Assembly (NCBI GenBank): GCA_026315105.1
Contig: CM048745.1
Span: forward strand, 754,933,506-754,997,505
Reading direction: 5' to 3'
From: Locusta migratoria
Lineage: Eukaryota; Arthropoda; Insecta; Orthoptera; Acrididae
Length of the DNA: 64,000 nt
In this document: one piece after another, positions 51,546-62,214 of the stretch
How the letters are laid out: each line of letters opens with the position of its first letter
Numbering within the stretch: position 1 is the first letter of the stretch
Program-made: the position numbers and the translations under genes
The notes under the pieces: generated by a model
Seen by the model: the letters and a program-made list of their open reading frames with translations, nothing else
Told to the model about the DNA's origin: nothing
Databases searched by the model: none

Positions 51546-54500
51546 GTCATGTCATGGTCTTCAGTCCGGAGACTGGTTTGATGCAGCTCTCCACCCTACT
51601 CTATCCTGAGCAAGCCTTTTCATCTCCTCATAAGAACGGCAACCCACATCCACTTGAATCTGCTTACTATACGCGTCTCTTGGTCTCCCTCTGCGATTTT
51701 TACCCCACACACTTCCCTCCAATGCTAAATTTACGATTCCCCGATGTCTAAGAATGTGTCCTACCAAGCGATCCCTTCTTTTAGTCAGGGTATGCCAAAA
51801 ATTCCTTTTCTCTCCAATTCTGTTCAGTACCTCTTCGTTAGTTATGCAATCTACCCACCTAATCTTCAGCATTCTTCTGTAGCACCACATTTCAAAAGCC
51901 TCTATTCTCTTCCTGTCCGCACTGCTTATCGTCCATGTTTCACTTCCGTACAAGGCAACACTCCACACAAATGCCTTCAGGAAAGACTTCTTTACCCTTA
52001 AATTAATATTCGATGTTAGCAAATTTCTCTTTTTCAAAAATGCTTTTCTTCCCATTGCCATTCTGCATTTTATATCCGTTGTACTGCGACCATCGCATGT
52101 TATTTTACTACCCAAGTAACAAAACTCATCTACCACCTTCATTGTTTCGTTACCTAATCTAATTCCTTCAGCATCGCCTGATTTCCTAAGACCGCATTCC
52201 ATTATTTTTGTTTTGCTCTTGTTAATGTTCATTTTATACGCTCTCTTAAACACACTGTCCATTCCATTCAACTGTTCTTCCAGGTCCTTTGCTGTCTCTG
52301 ACAGGATTACAATGTCATCAGCAAAACGCAATGTTTTTATTTCTTCCCCCTGAACTTTAATCCCTATTCCAAATTTTTCCTTGCTTTCCTTCACCGCCTG
52401 TTCGATGTACAAATTGAATAACATCGGAGAAAGGCTACAACCCTGTCTTACTCCCTTCCCAACTGATGCTTCCCTTTCATGCCCTTCAAGTCTAATAACT
52501 GCGGTCTGGCTTTTGTACAAATTGTAAATAACTCTCCTTTCCCTATATTTTACCCCTGCTGACTTCAGAATTTGAAAGAGTGTATTCCAGTCAACATTGT
52601 CAAATGCTTTCTCCAAATCTACAAAAGCTAAAAATGTAGGTTTGCCTTTCCTTAATCTATCTTCTAAGATAAGACGTAAAGTGAGTATTGCCTCCCGGGT
52701 TCCAACATTCCTCCTGAATCCAAACTGATCTTCCCCGAGGTCAGCTTCTACCAGCTTTTCCATTCTCCTGTAGATAATTCGTGTTAAAATTTTGCAACCA
52801 TGACTTATCAAACTGATTGTTCTGTAATTTTCACACCTGTCTGCGCCTGATTTCTTTGGAATGGGGATTATTATATTTTTCTTAAAGTCTGAGGGCATTT
52901 CGCTTGTCTCATACATCCTACACACCAGTTCAAATAGTCTTGTCATGGCTGGCTCTCCCAGAGACTTTAGTAGTTCTGAGGGTATGTCATCTACTCCTGG
53001 GGCCTTGTTCCGGCCTAGGTCTTTCAAGGCTCTGTCAAATTCATCTCTCAGTATAGTATCTCCTATTGCATCTTCATCTACTTCCTCTTCCCTTCCTACA
53101 ACATCGTCTCTAAGTTCATTTCCTTTGTAGAGCTGCTCTATGTAATCTTTCCACCTTTCAGCTTTCCCATCTTTGCTGAGAACTGGTTTCCCATCTGAGT
53201 TCTTGATATTCATAGAGCTGCTTTTCCTGTCCCCAAATGTCTCTTTTATTTTCCTGTAGGCGGTATCTACTTTTCCCCTTCTTATACATTCTTCTACAGA
53301 TTTGCATTTGGCTTCTAGCCACTCCTGCTTAGCCATTTTGCACTTCCTGTCAATCTCATTTTTTAGTCGTCTGTACTCCATTTTGCCTGTTTCATTTACT
53401 GCATTTTTATGTTTTCTCCTTTCATCTATTAAATTTAGTATTTCCTGTGATATCCAAGGATTTTTTGTAGGTCTTGCCTTTCTACCTATTTTTTCCTCTG
53501 CTGCCTTCACTATTTCATCTCTCAATGCTTCCCATTCCTCTTCTACTGTTTTATTTCCCACTGTTTCTGTCAATTGTTGCCTAAATCTCCTTCTGAAATT
53601 CTCCAGAACTTCACTTTCCTTCAATTTATCCAAGTCCCATCTCCTTATTTTCCTACCTTTCTGCAGTTTTTTCAGCTTCAGCCTACAATTCATAACTAAC
53701 AAGTTATGGTCAGAGTCTATATCTGCCCCTGGGTATGTCTTGCAGTTTATAACCTGGTTCCGGAATCTATGTCTTACCATTATAAAATCTATCTGATACC
53801 TTCCGGTGTCTCCGGGTCTCTTCCACGTATACAACCTTCTTTTGTGATTCTTAAACCACGTGTTTGTTACGATTAAATCATGTTCCATGCAAAATTCTAC
53901 CAGGCGACTTCCTCTTTCATTCCTCCTGCCCAGTCCATATTCACCTACTATTTTTCCTTCTCTTCCTTTTCCTACTACCGAATTCCAGTCTCCCATCACA
54001 ATTAAGTTTTCCTCTCCCTTAACTGTCTGAATAATTTCGTTTAGCTCCTCATATATTTCTTCGATCTCCTCATCATCGGCAGAGCTAGTTGGCATATAAA
54101 CCTGTACTACTGTTGTCGGTGTTGGCTTCGTATCTATCTTGACAATGATAATGCGATCACTGTGCTGCTCATAGTAGTTTACCCGCATTCCTATTTTCTT
54201 ATTCATTATCAGTCCTACTCCTGTGATACCCCCAACTGATTTTGTACTTATAATCCTGTACTCTCCTGACCAGAAATCCTGTTCATCCTGCCACCGAACT
54301 TCACTAATCCCCACTATATCTAACTTCAACCTATCCATTTCCCTTTTTAAATTTTCTAATTTACCTACCCTATTAAGCGATCTAACATTCCACGCTCCGA
54401 CCCGTAGAATGCCAGTATTGTCTTTCCTGATGATCACATCCTCCTGAGTAGTCCCCGCCCGGAGATCCGAATGGGGGACTATTTTACCTCCGGAATATTT

Positions 54501-54834
54501 TACCCGAGAGGATGCCATCATCATATTTCCATACAGTAGAGCTGCATGTCCTCGGGAAAAGTAACGCCTGTAGTTTCCCCTTGCTTTCAGCCGTTCGCAG
54601 TAGCTGTGTGACAAAGCCACATTAGCTGATGTTACAAGGCCAGCTCAGTCAATCATCCAGACTGTTGCCCTTGTAACTACTGAAAAGGCTGCTGCCCCTC
54701 TTCAGGAACCACACGTTTGTCTGGCCTCTCCACAGATACCCCTCCGTTGTGGTTGCACCTACGGTACGGCTATCTGCATCGTTGAGGCACGCAAGCCACC
54801 CCACCTCGGCAATGTCTGTGGTTCATGGGGGTGG
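51546..54834 (-). mobile_element. RTE-clade LINE, copy a, complete
   Basis: Exact 11-bp target repeats GTAAAATCGAT at 51,535-51,545 and 54,835-54,845. A 214-base 5' leader (54,834-54,621), one uninterrupted ORF, and only about 15 bases of 3' sequence ending in ATGACATGAC-type repeats, as usual for RTE. It is inserted in CR1 copy d. Perfect target repeats and an open ORF indicate a recent insertion; the copy may still be competent. Confidence 0.95.
51561..54620 (-). CDS. RTE endonuclease-reverse transcriptase (1,019 codons, intact)
   Basis: Apurinic-type endonuclease in residues about 70-310: GAWNVRSLN (75-83), ISEVRWQ with catalytic Glu107, VYMPTS (174-179), MGDWNSVV with Asp211 and Asn213, YQIDFIMV, DSDHNLL with the final Asp-His at 304-305. 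RT from about 560: RNKAPGVDDIPSELLK, FKKNIIIPIPKKSGADRCEN, DQFGFRRNVGTREAI, LAFVDLEKAFDNVDW (motif A), GVRQGCSLSPMLFNLYIE (B') and RFADDIVILSE (motif C, FADD about 766-769). The C-terminus has KRIEAFEMWCYRRMLKI and GHILRHRGIVNLALEG, shared by the family. No stop or frameshift. Other starts (the Met cluster at residues 33-35) are possible. Confidence 0.95.
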   Translation of the reverse strand: MALSHSYCERLKARGNYRRYFSRGHAALLYGNMMMASSRVKYSGGKIVPHSDLRAGTTQEDVIIRKDNTGILRVGAWNVRSLNRVGKLENLKREMDRLKLDIVGISEVRWQDEQDFWSGEYRIISTKSVGGITGVGLIMNKKIGMRVNYYEQHSDRIIIVKIDTKPTPTTVVQVYMPTSSADDEEIEEIYEELNEIIQTVKGEENLIVMGDWNSVVGKGREGKIVGEYGLGRRNERGSRLVEFCMEHDLIVTNTWFKNHKRRLYTWKRPGDTGRYQIDFIMVRHRFRNQVINCKTYPGADIDSDHNLLVMNCRLKLKKLQKGRKIRRWDLDKLKESEVLENFRRRFRQQLTETVGNKTVEEEWEALRDEIVKAAEEKIGRKARPTKNPWISQEILNLIDERRKHKNAVNETGKMEYRRLKNEIDRKCKMAKQEWLEAKCKSVEECIRRGKVDTAYRKIKETFGDRKSSSMNIKNSDGKPVLSKDGKAERWKDYIEQLYKGNELRDDVVGREEEVDEDAIGDTILRDEFDRALKDLGRNKAPGVDDIPSELLKSLGEPAMTRLFELVCRMYETSEMPSDFKKNIIIPIPKKSGADRCENYRTISLISHGCKILTRIIYRRMEKLVEADLGEDQFGFRRNVGTREAILTLRLILEDRLRKGKPTFLAFVDLEKAFDNVDWNTLFQILKSAGVKYRERRVIYNLYKSQTAVIRLEGHEREASVGKGVRQGCSLSPMLFNLYIEQAVKESKEKFGIGIKVQGEEIKTLRFADDIVILSETAKDLEEQLNGMDSVFKRAYKMNINKSKTKIMECGLRKSGDAEGIRLGNETMKVVDEFCYLGSKITCDGRSTTDIKCRMAMGRKAFLKKRNLLTSNINLRVKKSFLKAFVWSVALYGSETWTISSADRKRIEAFEMWCYRRMLKIRWVDCITNEEVLNRIGEKRNFWHTLTKRRDRLVGHILRHRGIVNLALEGSVWGKNRRGRPRDAYSKQIQVDVGCRSYEEMKRLAQDRVGWRAASNQSPD

Positions 54835-54845
54835 GTAAAATCGAT

Positions 54846-56420
54846 AAGCGGGTCAAAGCCCACTGTCCAGTCACTAGTTGATCATTCCGGGGCAGTAATA
54901 GAAGAAAGCAAATGGAAAGCTGAAGTTCTAAATTTAACCTTTAAGAAATCTTTCACGCAGGAGGACCGCACAAATATACCAGCATTTGATCAACGTACTA
55001 ATTCCGAAATGGGGGACATAGCAATAGGTATTTCCGGTATAGAGAAGCAGCTGAGAGAGCTAAATACGAAAAAGTCTGCTGGTCCGGATGGAATACCAGT
55101 TCGGTTTTACAAAGACTATTCTGTGGCGTTGGCCCCCTACTTAGCTTGCATTTATAGCGAATCTTTAATTGAGCGCAAAGTTCCTAGTGATTGGAAAAAA
55201 GCGCAGGTGACTCCCGTGTATAAGAAAGGAAAGAGAACTGACCCATACAATTACAAGCCAATATCGTTGACATCAGTTTCATGTAGAATTTTGGAGCATA
55301 TTCTCAGTTCGAATGTAGTAAATTTCCTTGAAACGGAAAAGCTTCTTTCAATGAATCAGCACGGGTTTAGGAAACATCGTTCATGTGAAACTCAGCTTGC
55401 CCTTTTCTCACATGACATCTTGCGAGCCATGGACGAAGGGCAACAGGCGGATTGTGTTTTTCTCGACTTCAAAAAGGCGTTCGACACAGTGCCACACTGC
55501 AGACTGCTAACGAAGATACGAGCTTATGGAATAGGTTCACAGATTTGTGACTGGCTGGAAGACTTCCTAAGTAATAGAACGCAGTACGTTGTTCTCGACA
55601 GCGAGTGTTCATCAGAGACGAGTGTATCGTCAGGCGTGCCCCAGGGGAGTGTGATAGGACCGCTATTATTTTCTATCTATATAAATGATCTAATGCACAG
55701 AGTAAGTTATAATTTGTGGCTGTTTGCTGATGATGCTGTGGTGTATGGGAGGGTGTCGTCTTTAACTGACTGTAATAGCATACAGGTTGACTTAGACAAA
55801 ATTTCTAGTTGGTGCGAAGAATGGCAGCTAGCTCTCAATGTAGAAAAATGTAAGGTGATGCACATGAGTAGAAAAAACAATCCTATAATGTTCGAATACA
55901 GCATTAGTAGTGAGCTTCTTGATGCTGTTGCATCGTTCAAATATCTAGGCGTAACATTGCAGAGCGATATGAAATGGAACGAGCATGTAAGGACAGTTGT
56001 GAGTAAGGCAGACAGCCGACTTCGGTTTATTGGGAGAATTTTGGAAGATGTACTTCACCTGTAAAGGAGACCGCATATAAAACGCTTGTACGACCACGTC
56101 TTGAGTATTGCTCAAGTATTTGGGATCCGCAGCAGATCGGTTTGAAGGAAGACATAGAGGCGGTTCAGAGGCGAGCAGCTAGAATTGTTACCGGTAGGTT
56201 CGACCAATGCGCGAGTGTCACGGAAATGCTCCGGCAACTCAATTGGGGATCGCTGGAAGAAAGGAATTTGAAGCTGAGTGTAGTACGATCTTGCTGCCGC
56301 CTACTTACATTTCGCGTAAAAATCACAAAGACAAGATAAGAGAAATTAGGGCTTGTACGGAGGCATATAGGCATTCTTTTTTTCCTCGTTCAATTTGGGA
56401 GTGGAATAGGAAAGGAAATG
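54846..56420 (+). pseudogene. CR1 copy d: reverse transcriptase
   Basis: Open from the RTE border through RT: IAIGISGIEKQLRELNTKKS, AGPDGIPVRFYKD, VPSDWKKAQVTPVYKKGKR, YKPISLTSVSCRILEHIL, NQHGFRKHRSCETQL, CVFLDFKKAFDTVPH (motif A), SSGVPQGSVIGPLLFSIYIND (B'), LFADDAVVYG (motif C, about 55,720-55,750), SFKYLGVTLQSDMKWNEHV. The frame shifts at about 56,055 after RFIGRIL, and a deletion of about 50 bp near 56,262 precedes the SIWEWNRKGNA end. Clean enough to serve as reference for the other CR1 copies here. Confidence 0.92.
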
Positions 56421-56756
56421 CCTAGTAGTGGTACAGTGTACCCCCCGCCACCCACCTTACGGTGAATTGTGGAGTATGTATGTAGATGTAGAGTGTTATA
56501 CTTACAAGGCATGAGAACTTCTGTGATGATAATATGAATTTCAGGTTATAATTCAACAGTGTAATGAGGATAGCTTCTCTTTGGGTGCAGATGTTGGTAC
56601 CGAAAGGGAGCCAAGCAGTAGTGTCATTGAGACAGCTAATGATAATGCGTCTTTCATACCATGAAGGAATATGATGTGTAATTTAAATGTCATAATGACA
56701 TTTAGGTGAAGCATATGTTTTAGTGTAATGTATAATTTTTCATTATAGGAAATGAT

Positions 56757-57779
56757 ACCCCCACGAACCATAGACATTGCCGAGGTGGGGTGGCTTGCTT
56801 GCCTCAACGATACAGATAGCCTTACCGTAGGTGCAACCACAGCGGAGGGGTATCTGTGGAGAGGCCAGGCAAACGTGTGGTTCCTGAAGAGGGCAGCAGC
56901 CTTTTCAGTAGTTACAGGGGCAACAGTCTGGATGATTGACTGAGCTGGCCTTTTAACATCAGCTAACATGTCTTTGCCATGAAGATACTGTGAACGGCTG
57001 AAAACAACGGGAAACTACAGTCATTACTTTTCCCAAGGAAATGCAGCTCTACTGTATGAATATATGATGATGACGTCTTCTTGGGTAAAATATTCTTGAG
57101 GTAAAATAGTCCCCCATTCGGATTTCCGGGTGGGGTCTACTCAGGAGGATGTCGTCATCAAGAAAAACAAACCAGGCATTCTATGGATTGGAACGTGAAA
57201 TGTTCTAATCTTTAATCGCATAGGTGAGTTAGAAAATTTGAAAGGAGAAATGGGTAGGTTAAAGCTAGATTTGGTAGGGATTAGTGAAGTTCGGTGGCAG
57301 GATGAACAGGAATTCTGGTCAGGTGAGTACAGGGTTATGAACATGAAATCAGTTGGTGGTAACGCAGGAGTAGGTCTTATAATGAATAAGAAAATAGGAA
57401 TGTGGTTAAGTTACTATGAACAGTACACTGAACGCATTATCACAGCAAAGATAGGCAGAAAACCAACACTGTCCACAGTGGTACAAGTTTATATGCCAAC
57501 TAGCTCTGCTGATGATGAGGACATCAAAGAATTGTATGAGGAGATAAAAGAAATTATTCAGAAAATTAAGGAAGACAAAAACTTGATTGTGATGGGGGAC
57601 TAGAACTTGGTTATAGGAAAAGGAAGAGCAGGAAATGTGGTAGGTTAATATGGACTGGGGAAAAGAAATGAAAGGGGAGATCGCTTGGTAGAATTTTGTG
57701 CAGAGCATAATTTAATAATCATCAACACTTGGTTTAAACATCATGAAAGAAGGCTGTATACATGGAAGAGACCAGGAAG
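56757..57779 (+). mobile_element. RTE copy e, 3' truncated by an I-group LINE
   Basis: Begins with the RTE 5' end (CCACGAACCATAGACATTGC) and keeps the leader, then the endonuclease: ELENLKGEMGRLKLDLVGI, SEVRWQDEQEFWSGEY, VGLIMNKKIGMWLSYYEQ, VYMPTSSADDEDIKELYEE, LIVMGD followed by TAG at 57,601-57,603 (a Trp codon in the intact copy), and TWKRPGS near 57,760-57,780. There the I-group LINE copy 4 begins. Stops at 57,099 and 57,199 also occur. Confidence 0.88.
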
Positions 57780-58060
57780 CACTGGATGTCACCCCCGTTG
57801 AGAAGCCCTTAACACTGAAGGGCCAGCGAGAGGGCAAGAAACAGAACAGGAAGAAGAAGGAAAAATCGGTGGCTTCACAGCCACTTCTACCCACATCCTC
57901 TGCTTCAGAGGATGAAGTAGAGATCCTCGCTTCCCCTGAGGATCTCACTCTTCTTGATTCACCAGACCATAGGATCTCTGCACTAATAGAATCACCAGAA
58001 TCTATGGTCTCAGATCCTGTAGATCCTGACCAGAAGGCTGCAGATGTTCCTACGGAATGA
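57780..58060 (+). pseudogene. I-group LINE copy 4: ORF1 C-terminus
   Basis: DVTPVEKPLTLKGQREGKKQ and SASEDEVEILASPEDLTLL match the Lys-rich and acidic end of copy 2 ORF1 (23,226-23,500). The stop at 58,058-58,060 corresponds to the end of ORF1. The open frame starts earlier, in RTE sequence, at 57,743. Confidence 0.85.
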
Positions 58061-58086
58061 TCAACTTCTTTTATTTCTATACTTTT

Positions 58087-59318
58087 ATGGCCCTACAGCA
58101 TAGACAAGAAGTCATTTTGCAGTGGAATTGCATTGGCTTCTTTAATCACCTAGCCGAGCTGCGACAATTACTGTGCCGCTACCCTGCATTTTGTATCGCC
58201 CTACAGGAAACATGGTTTCCTGCGCAGCAGACCCCTGCCCTTCTTGGGTATCGGGGCTACTACCACAACTGGTCCGTATACGACAGGGTGTATGGCGGTG
58301 TCTGTGCGTCCTGGACACCGTCCCCATGCCTCGGTGCCACTCCACACTGCTCTTGAGGCAGTGGCTGTCAGAATCCGGGCAACATAGGAATTGACCGTCT
58401 CTGCAGGTTATACCTTCCTCCGGATGAGATGAAATGAGCGTATGGCATTCTTGGCTGGGAGATCCCTTGCGGGATTGTTAGGCCACGTTAGTGTAAGTCT
58501 TTCTAGTTGACCCCGCGTGGGCGACTTACGTGCCAATGATGATATGATGATGATTAGGACAATCAGTTGGAGGCGGACTTCCTCCGGATGAGGCCGTGTC
58601 TCTCAACAACCCTACTGCTCTGGTCTCCCAACTTCCCCCACCATTCCTCCTTTTGGGGGACTTCAACGCCCACCACCCATTGTGGGATGGAACACAGACC
58701 ACAGGCCACAGTAGGGATGTTGAGACGTTATTAACGCAACAAGACCTTTGTCTCCTGAATTCTGGTGCCCCCACACATTTTAGCGTGGCACATGGCACAA
58801 ATTCGGCTATCGACCCTTCTGTCTACAGCCCTAGCCTTCGACCACACGTCGGTTGGCAGGTGCACGACAACCTGTGTGGCAAAAACCACTTTCCAATCTT
58901 TGTGTCACTCCTGCAGTTCCAACCTGCAGACCGCTTACCCCGTTGGTGCCTCCGTAGCGCTGACTGGCCTGCTTATACTTCAGCCACTGTAATTGATGCA
59001 CCACTTCCAGCAGACATCGATAATGCAGCTCAGCAGGTGACTGACAGTATTGTCATAGCCGCTGAGACAGCAGTTCCACAAACCACCGGTTCCACTCGGC
59101 GTAGGTCCGTGCCTTGGTGGACAATGGAGATTGCTGAGGCTATCTGGGTACATCAGCGAGTGCTCCAGCGCCATCAATGCCACCCTTCCATGGACGACTT
59201 GGTCGCCTTTAATCGGCTCCGTGTGCGTGCTCGACGACTCATACAGCAGAGCAAGCAGGACTCCTGGGAGCGGTATGTAGCCACTATTGGCTCCTGCATC
59301 TTCCTGACTCAGGTATAG
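58087..59318 (+). pseudogene. I-group LINE copy 4: endonuclease and linker
   Basis: VILQWNCIGFFNHLAELRQL, IALQETWFPAQQTP (catalytic Glu) and YGGVCASW, then after the 149-bp insertion FLLLGDFNAHHPLWDG (58,650-58,690), LLNSGAPTHFSVAHG, NSAIDPSVYSPSL, GKNHFPIFVSLL (SDH changed to KNH) and VPWWTMEIAEAI. Frames change near 58,320 and around the insertion. Confidence 0.88.
58429..58577 (+). mobile_element. 149-bp SINE-like insertion
   Basis: Exact 15-bp target repeats CTTCCTCCGGATGAG at 58,414-58,428 and 58,578-58,592. The insert begins ATGAAATGAGCGTATGGCAT and contains GGGAGATCCCTTGCGGG, GGGCGACTTACGTGCC and ATGATGATATGATGATGATT. I recall similar short repeats in many arthropod genomes but no clear tRNA boxes are visible. 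Confidence 0.75.
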
Positions 59319-59331
59319 ACGCAAGTATAAT

Positions 59332-60600
59332 GTGTCTTTGGATACTGCCCACCGACAGGAATTCCATCCCTCACCATCCAGGGTGAGCTCTGCACACTTC
59401 CGACAGCTATTGCCGAGCACATGGCAGAGCACTACGCTCATTGCTCCACAACCACCACATACAGTGACGACTTCCACTCCCTCAAACAGCAGGCTGAGTG
59501 GAAACAGTTATCTTTCCGTACTCGTCGTCAGGACCTCTACAACGACCTGTTTAGTGAGTGGGAGTTCCGAACTGCCCTTGCTGTGTGCCCTGCTACCACT
59601 CCAGGACCCAATAGGATTCGCAGCCAGTTCCTCTGACACCTTTCACCAGTGTTTCAATGCCGAATTCTCACCGTCTTTAACCATCTTTGGGTAGAGGGGG
59701 TTTTCCCGTCGCAGTGGCGGGAAAGCACTATCTTCCCAGTGCTGAAACCTGCTTTAGATCCCCGGGTGGCTGACATTTACCATCCTATCAGCCTTACCAA
59801 TGTTCTCTGCAAGCTCTTTGAACGTATGGTGAGTCAGCAGCTTATGTGGACTCTTTGCTCCACAACAAGGGGCCTTCCACCAGGGCCGCTCTACCATTGA
59901 CAACCTCGTGTCACTGGAGTTGGCAATTTGGAATGACTTCGCTAGGTGTGAGCATTTGGTTGCTGTATTTTTTGACCTTCACAAGGCATATGATACCACC
60001 TAGCACCACTATATATGGACTACTTTGCATGATTGGGGCTTGTGTGGCGCCCTTCCTATTTTTATTCATAATTCCCTGTCCCACTGCTTGTTTCGGGTAA
60101 GGGTTGGGGCCTCTCTTAGCTCCCCCTGTATTCAAGAGAATGGTCCCACAGGGCTCTGTCCTCAGTGTCCTATTGTTTTTAGTGGCAATAAACGGTCTTG
60201 CTGCGGCTGTGGGGTCATCAGACAGTTCCTCCCTGCTTGTATTTCAGCTCCATTAGTATCGGTGTAGCTGAATGGCAGCTGCAGGTGCCATTTGAAAGGC
60301 CCATTCGTGGACCTCTACTCATGGATTTCAGTTTTTCGTGCAGAAAACCTGCCTAATGCACTTCTGTCGCTGTCGAGTAGTTCATCCTGATCCAGAGCTC
60401 TACCTGGGACTACTTCAGGTTGAGGAAACACTTCGCTTTCTGGGCATGGTTTTTGATGCCTGGCTGACTTGGGTGCCACACCTACGTCAGCTGAGAAATA
60501 AGTGTTGGTGGCATTTAAATATTCTTCAGCCAAACTGGTTGGGGAACAGCCCGTTCCACCCTCCTTCAGCTCTACAAGGTTCTTATTCAGTCACGGCTTG
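59332..60600 (+). pseudogene. I-group LINE copy 4: reverse transcriptase
   Basis: Fragments in three frames: LPSTWQSTTLIAPQP region, TPGPNRIRSQFL near 59,605-59,635, VFPSQWRESTIFPVLKPALD and YHPISLTNVLCKLFERMV (59,700-59,835), FFDLHKAYDTT near 59,968-60,000 in a third frame, RVRVGASLSSPCIQENG (60,100-60,145), a one-base loss inside PQGSVL, then thumb pieces to 60,600. The catalytic motif C is not readable near 60,240. Confidence 0.8.
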
Positions 60601-61040
60601 ATTATGGTAGCTTGGTTTGTGATCCAGCAGCCCCTTCTGCCTTCGGGTCTTAGACCCCATTCTCCACACTGGTGTGCGTCTCGCAACAGGGGCTTTTCGC
60701 ACCAGTCCAGTACCGAGCCTCCATGCTGAAGCAGGGGTTCCCCTTCTGCGGTACAGCCAGCAACAGTTGTTGGTGTCTTACATTGCCTGGGTTCATGCTT
60801 CACCCCACCATCCAGACCATAGGCTTCTCTTCCCAACTTCTGCCTCCCTTCCCTATGACGTCGGCCCAAGTTGGGTATTCTGATTGCGGTCTGTGTCCAT
60901 TCCCTTCATCTCCTCAATTGATTCCCTTCCTCTCCCTCCTCCTTTCCATTACTCTCACTATACCCCCACCCCCTTGGACAATTTCTCACCTTGAGTTTCT
61001 GTTGGACTTGTCCTAGGATCCGAAAACCTCGATTCCACCA

Positions 61041-61862
61041 TTGATTCTTCGTCGCCAGTTCCAAGCACTGCTTGACACAATTTACGGTTCAAACATTATT
61101 TACACGGTTGGTTCTTTGGTAGATGGCCATGCTGATATGCCTTTGTCTGTGGTGACCACATCAAACAGCGATCATTGCTTTGTGGAAGCAGCATCTTCAC
61201 TGTGGAGCTGGTTGGTATTTTGAGAGCTCTTGAACACCTCAGAGCTCGCCCCAGTCATCTGCAGCGACTTCCTGAGTGGCTTACAGGCCCTCGACCAGTC
61301 TCTCCCGAAACACACTGTGGTGCGATCAATGCAAGATGCTGTCTTCGCCCTTCGCGAGTCAGGCCGTTCTGTCACTTTTGTCTGGACGCCGGGCCACATA
61401 GGTATACCAGGCAATGAACGCGTCGATCAGCTGGCCAAGCAGGCCACCATTTCCCAGTCCTAGGATATTGGCCTCCCAGACTCAGATCTCTGATCCCAGT
61501 TGAACCGCAAGGTCCTTAGGGTTTGGAATTCTGAATGGGCATACTCGAATGAACCAAGTAAGCTCCGTGTTGTCAAGCCTTCTACTGCTGCATGGAAGAC
61601 CTCCCTGAGGGCTTCTCGTAGGGAGTTGGTTGTCCTTTGCTGTCTCCGTATAGGCTGACGCACAGTCACCTTTTGCGTTGCGAGAACCCTCCTCAGTGTC
61701 GATGTGGTGCGCCTTTAACAGTAGCCCACGTCTTACTTGAATGCCGCAATTTAGCCGCAAAGCGATGAAATTTTAATATCCCTGACACTTTGCAGCTTGC
61801 TTTAGCTGACAATGCCTCCATCGTTGATTCTGTTTTAAATTTTATCCATGAGTGTGGATTGT
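61041..61862 (+). pseudogene. I-group LINE copy 4: RNase H and C-terminal domain
   Basis: NIIYTVGSLVDGHADM has Val for the first catalytic Asp. VELVGILRALEHLRA carries the Glu helix. VICSDFLSGLQALDQS and VTFVWTPGHIGIPGNERVDQL supply the later Asp residues. The C-terminal Cys-rich end follows in broken frames to the TAA near 61,875. Confidence 0.82.
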
Positions 61863-62141
61863 ACAAATCCATTTAAAGTTTGTGTGTGTCATTGCTCTGT
61901 CCTCCACCTGCCTAAGTCTTTTGGGTAGGTGTTTTTAATGTGTCCCAGACTGGCTGGATGTCTTCCTTATATTTCTGTGATCACTCATCAAAAACACTCT
62001 TGTACTGTTTCAGACCTTTTATCCCTTCTTCGCTTTTACTTGTAGCCTTTCTTCATATTTACCTGTTATTTTTAAACTGTGACATGTTAATGCATTTACT
62101 TAGGAACGCTTAACACAATGTTTTACCTCTAAGACTGGAAC

Positions 62142-62174
62142 AAGGGACTGATGACCATTGCAGTTTAGTCCCTT
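62142..62174 (+). other. 3' stem-loop of I-group LINE copy 4
   Basis: An 8-bp stem AAGGGACT/AGTCCCTT with a TGATGACCATTGCAGTTT loop, homologous to the one at 20,100-20,129. Confidence 0.75.
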
Positions 62175-62214
62175 CCAGAAAACAACTACTACTTTCACAT
62201 CCTTGTAGTGACTG

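Larger units (their letters stand above)
49681..56500 (+). mobile_element. CR1-type LINE, copy d, split by an intact RTE
   Basis: ORF1 (49,776-50,369), ORF2 endonuclease (50,430-51,545), RTE insertion (51,546-54,834 plus one target repeat), ORF2 RT (54,846-56,420) and 3' UTR ending GTATGTATGTAGATGTAGA near 56,497. The 5' end is not clear because the I-group LINE copy 3 ends at its left border. A deletion near 56,262 and a frameshift at about 56,055 affect the RT C-terminus. Confidence 0.9.
57780..62185 (+). mobile_element. I-group LINE, copy 4, same family as copy 2
   Basis: ORF1 C-terminus, endonuclease, RT, RNase H and Cys-rich end in order, then a 3' UTR with stem-loop AAGGGACT (62,142-62,149) and AGTCCCTT (62,167-62,174), and a short AAC-type tail. 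It is 5' truncated inside ORF1. No matching target repeat was found at its right end, and RTE does not resume there. A 149-bp insertion sits in the endonuclease. Confidence 0.88.

Noticed and set aside
52861..53796. Plus-strand ORFs of 89 and 164 codons over the RTE
   Set aside because: Ser/Phe/Leu-rich antisense shadows of the intact RTE ORF.
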